From NCBI GenBank assembly GCA_035553515.1, contig DATNDG010000181.1:1-64000 (forward strand): a stretch of 64,000 nucleotides of DNA. The letters are read 5' to 3'. Within the stretch, counting starts at the first letter, position 1, and every line of letters begins with the position of its first letter. The DNA is from DAHUYF01 sp035553515. Lineage in GTDB: Bacteria; Pseudomonadota; Alphaproteobacteria; ATCC43930; CGMCC-115725. Below are positions 63,550-64,000 of this stretch, piece by piece. The notes below the pieces were generated by a model. That model saw only the letters and a program-made list of their open reading frames with translations. It did no database searches and was not told the origin of the DNA. The position numbers were made by a program, and so were the translations under genes.

Positions 63550-64000
63550 CGCTGAGGTGCTGCGGCGAGCCTGAGCGCCAGCGGCCCAAGCGCGGCGAAG
63601 GCAGCAATCGTGAGGAAGCCCGCCCGCCACGCGGCGGTGCTCTCGGTCCCGCCGGCGAGATCGAGGACGATGCCGACCACCAGCGGCCCGACGAAGGAGG
63701 CGCCGAAGCCGGCGCTCGCCTGCAGCGCGAGGCTCGCCCCCTGCACCTCGGCGGGCGCGGTCTCGACGGTGCCGGCCATGAGCGCGCCGGCATCGGCGGG
63801 GATGGCGAAACCGTGCAGCACCACCAGCGCTACCAGCAAAGCATAGCTGTCCTTGGCCGCGAAGCCGACGCCGGCCGCTACTGCCGCCGAGCTCAGCATG
63901 ATGAGGGTGACGGCGCGCGTCCGGCCGATGCGCAACGCGAGCTCGTTGCCGAGCACCGTGCCGGGAACGCCCACCAGGGTCGCGGCGGTGGCAATCTCGG
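63546..64000 (-). CDS. MFS transporter, C-terminal part (truncated by window)
   Basis: About 151 residues are visible; the 5' part lies beyond the right edge. Four to five hydrophobic helices are visible, including ALLVALVVLHGFAIPADAGA and FVGPLVVGIVLDLAGG. It overlaps the next MFS gene by 4 bp. Subfamily cannot be given from this fragment. Confidence 0.85.
   Translation of the reverse strand, partial: EIATAATLVGVPGTVLGNELALRIGRTRAVTLIMLSSAAVAAGVGFAAKDSYALLVALVVLHGFAIPADAGALMAGTVETAPAEVQGASLALQASAGFGASFVGPLVVGIVLDLAGGTESTAAWRAGFLTIAAFAALGPLALRLAAAPQR

Noticed and set aside
62305..63555. 416-codon plus-strand frame over the MFS transporter
   Set aside because: Highly charged Arg/Glu/Gln-rich antisense of a membrane protein, a known artefact.

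Overview
The window is 64 kb of GC-rich bacterial chromosome, densely packed, with many 1-4 bp stop/start overlaps (ATGA, GTGA, TGATG). The gene content points to an alphaproteobacterium, most likely Rhodospirillales-like: a tldD-ctaC-ctaD-ctaB-ctaG-ctaE-DUF983-SURF1 run, split GcvPA/GcvPB, DUF2336, DUF1285, DUF6111, an MCE/Mla exporter with a PqiC-type lipoprotein, and TadE/TadG proteins. I see no insertion sequence, prophage, CRISPR array, tRNA or rRNA. This is a core-genome region rather than a mobile island.

Layout. 1-1260 (-): the visible N-terminal part of a secreted agarase-like glycoside hydrolase. 1322-2755 (-): tldD. 3173-9389 (+): aa3-type cytochrome c oxidase and its assembly factors, including a 41-aa CoxF-like membrane peptide, farnesyltransferase, Cox11 and SURF1. 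9386-14558 (+): M32 carboxypeptidase, small lipoprotein, threonine synthase, M16 protease and a GNAT. 14631-19755: glnS, convergent yqgE, a DsbD/ScsB-type reductase and a peroxiredoxin closed by a strong hairpin. 19821-22254 (-): rnhA-thrB-ispH. 22416-23185 (+): a two-cluster CDGSH protein coupled to a lipoprotein. 23259-27923 (+): a tandem glycine riboswitch and gcvT-gcvH-gcvPA-gcvPB. 27999-30096: a small protein, a KirBac-type channel, a small basic protein and apt. 30202-33688 (+): lipid-transport ABC operon mlaE-F-D plus lipoprotein.

33743-38606: a DUF6969-like protein, DUF2336 with a CtrA-like box, a convergent AAA ATPase with a long low-complexity N-terminus, a structured 500-bp gap and a secreted DUF5666-like protein. 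38749-40347 (+): prfC, followed by a terminator. 40549-43947 (+): TadE-TadE-TadG-retropepsin cassette. 44031-48694 (+): luciferase-like monooxygenase, LysR regulator, a possibly frameshifted small gene, an MBL hydrolase and an orphan histidine kinase. 48742-50255 (-): psd-pssA. 50346-57051 (-): MoxR ATPase, DUF58, DUF4159 giant and a VWA/amidotransferase-like membrane protein. 57087-59781 (+): DUF1285, CoA pyrophosphatase, DUF6111 and CCA-adding enzyme. 59885-61029 (+): HiPIP and an AraC regulator. 61036-64000 (-): a second luciferase-like monooxygenase and two coupled MFS transporters, the outer one cut by the window edge.

Themes. Much of the window serves aerobic respiration and the cell envelope: cytochrome oxidase assembly, DsbD redox, HiPIP electron carrier, phosphatidylethanolamine synthesis, Mla lipid transport and Tad surface proteins. 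A second theme is glycine/threonine metabolism (thrC, thrB, riboswitch-controlled glycine cleavage). No element is clearly a wholly new system. The best leads are the Tad/retropepsin cassette, the MoxR-DUF4159 cassette, the DUF2336/ATPase pair with its structured intergenic region, and the broken small gene upstream of the MBL hydrolase.
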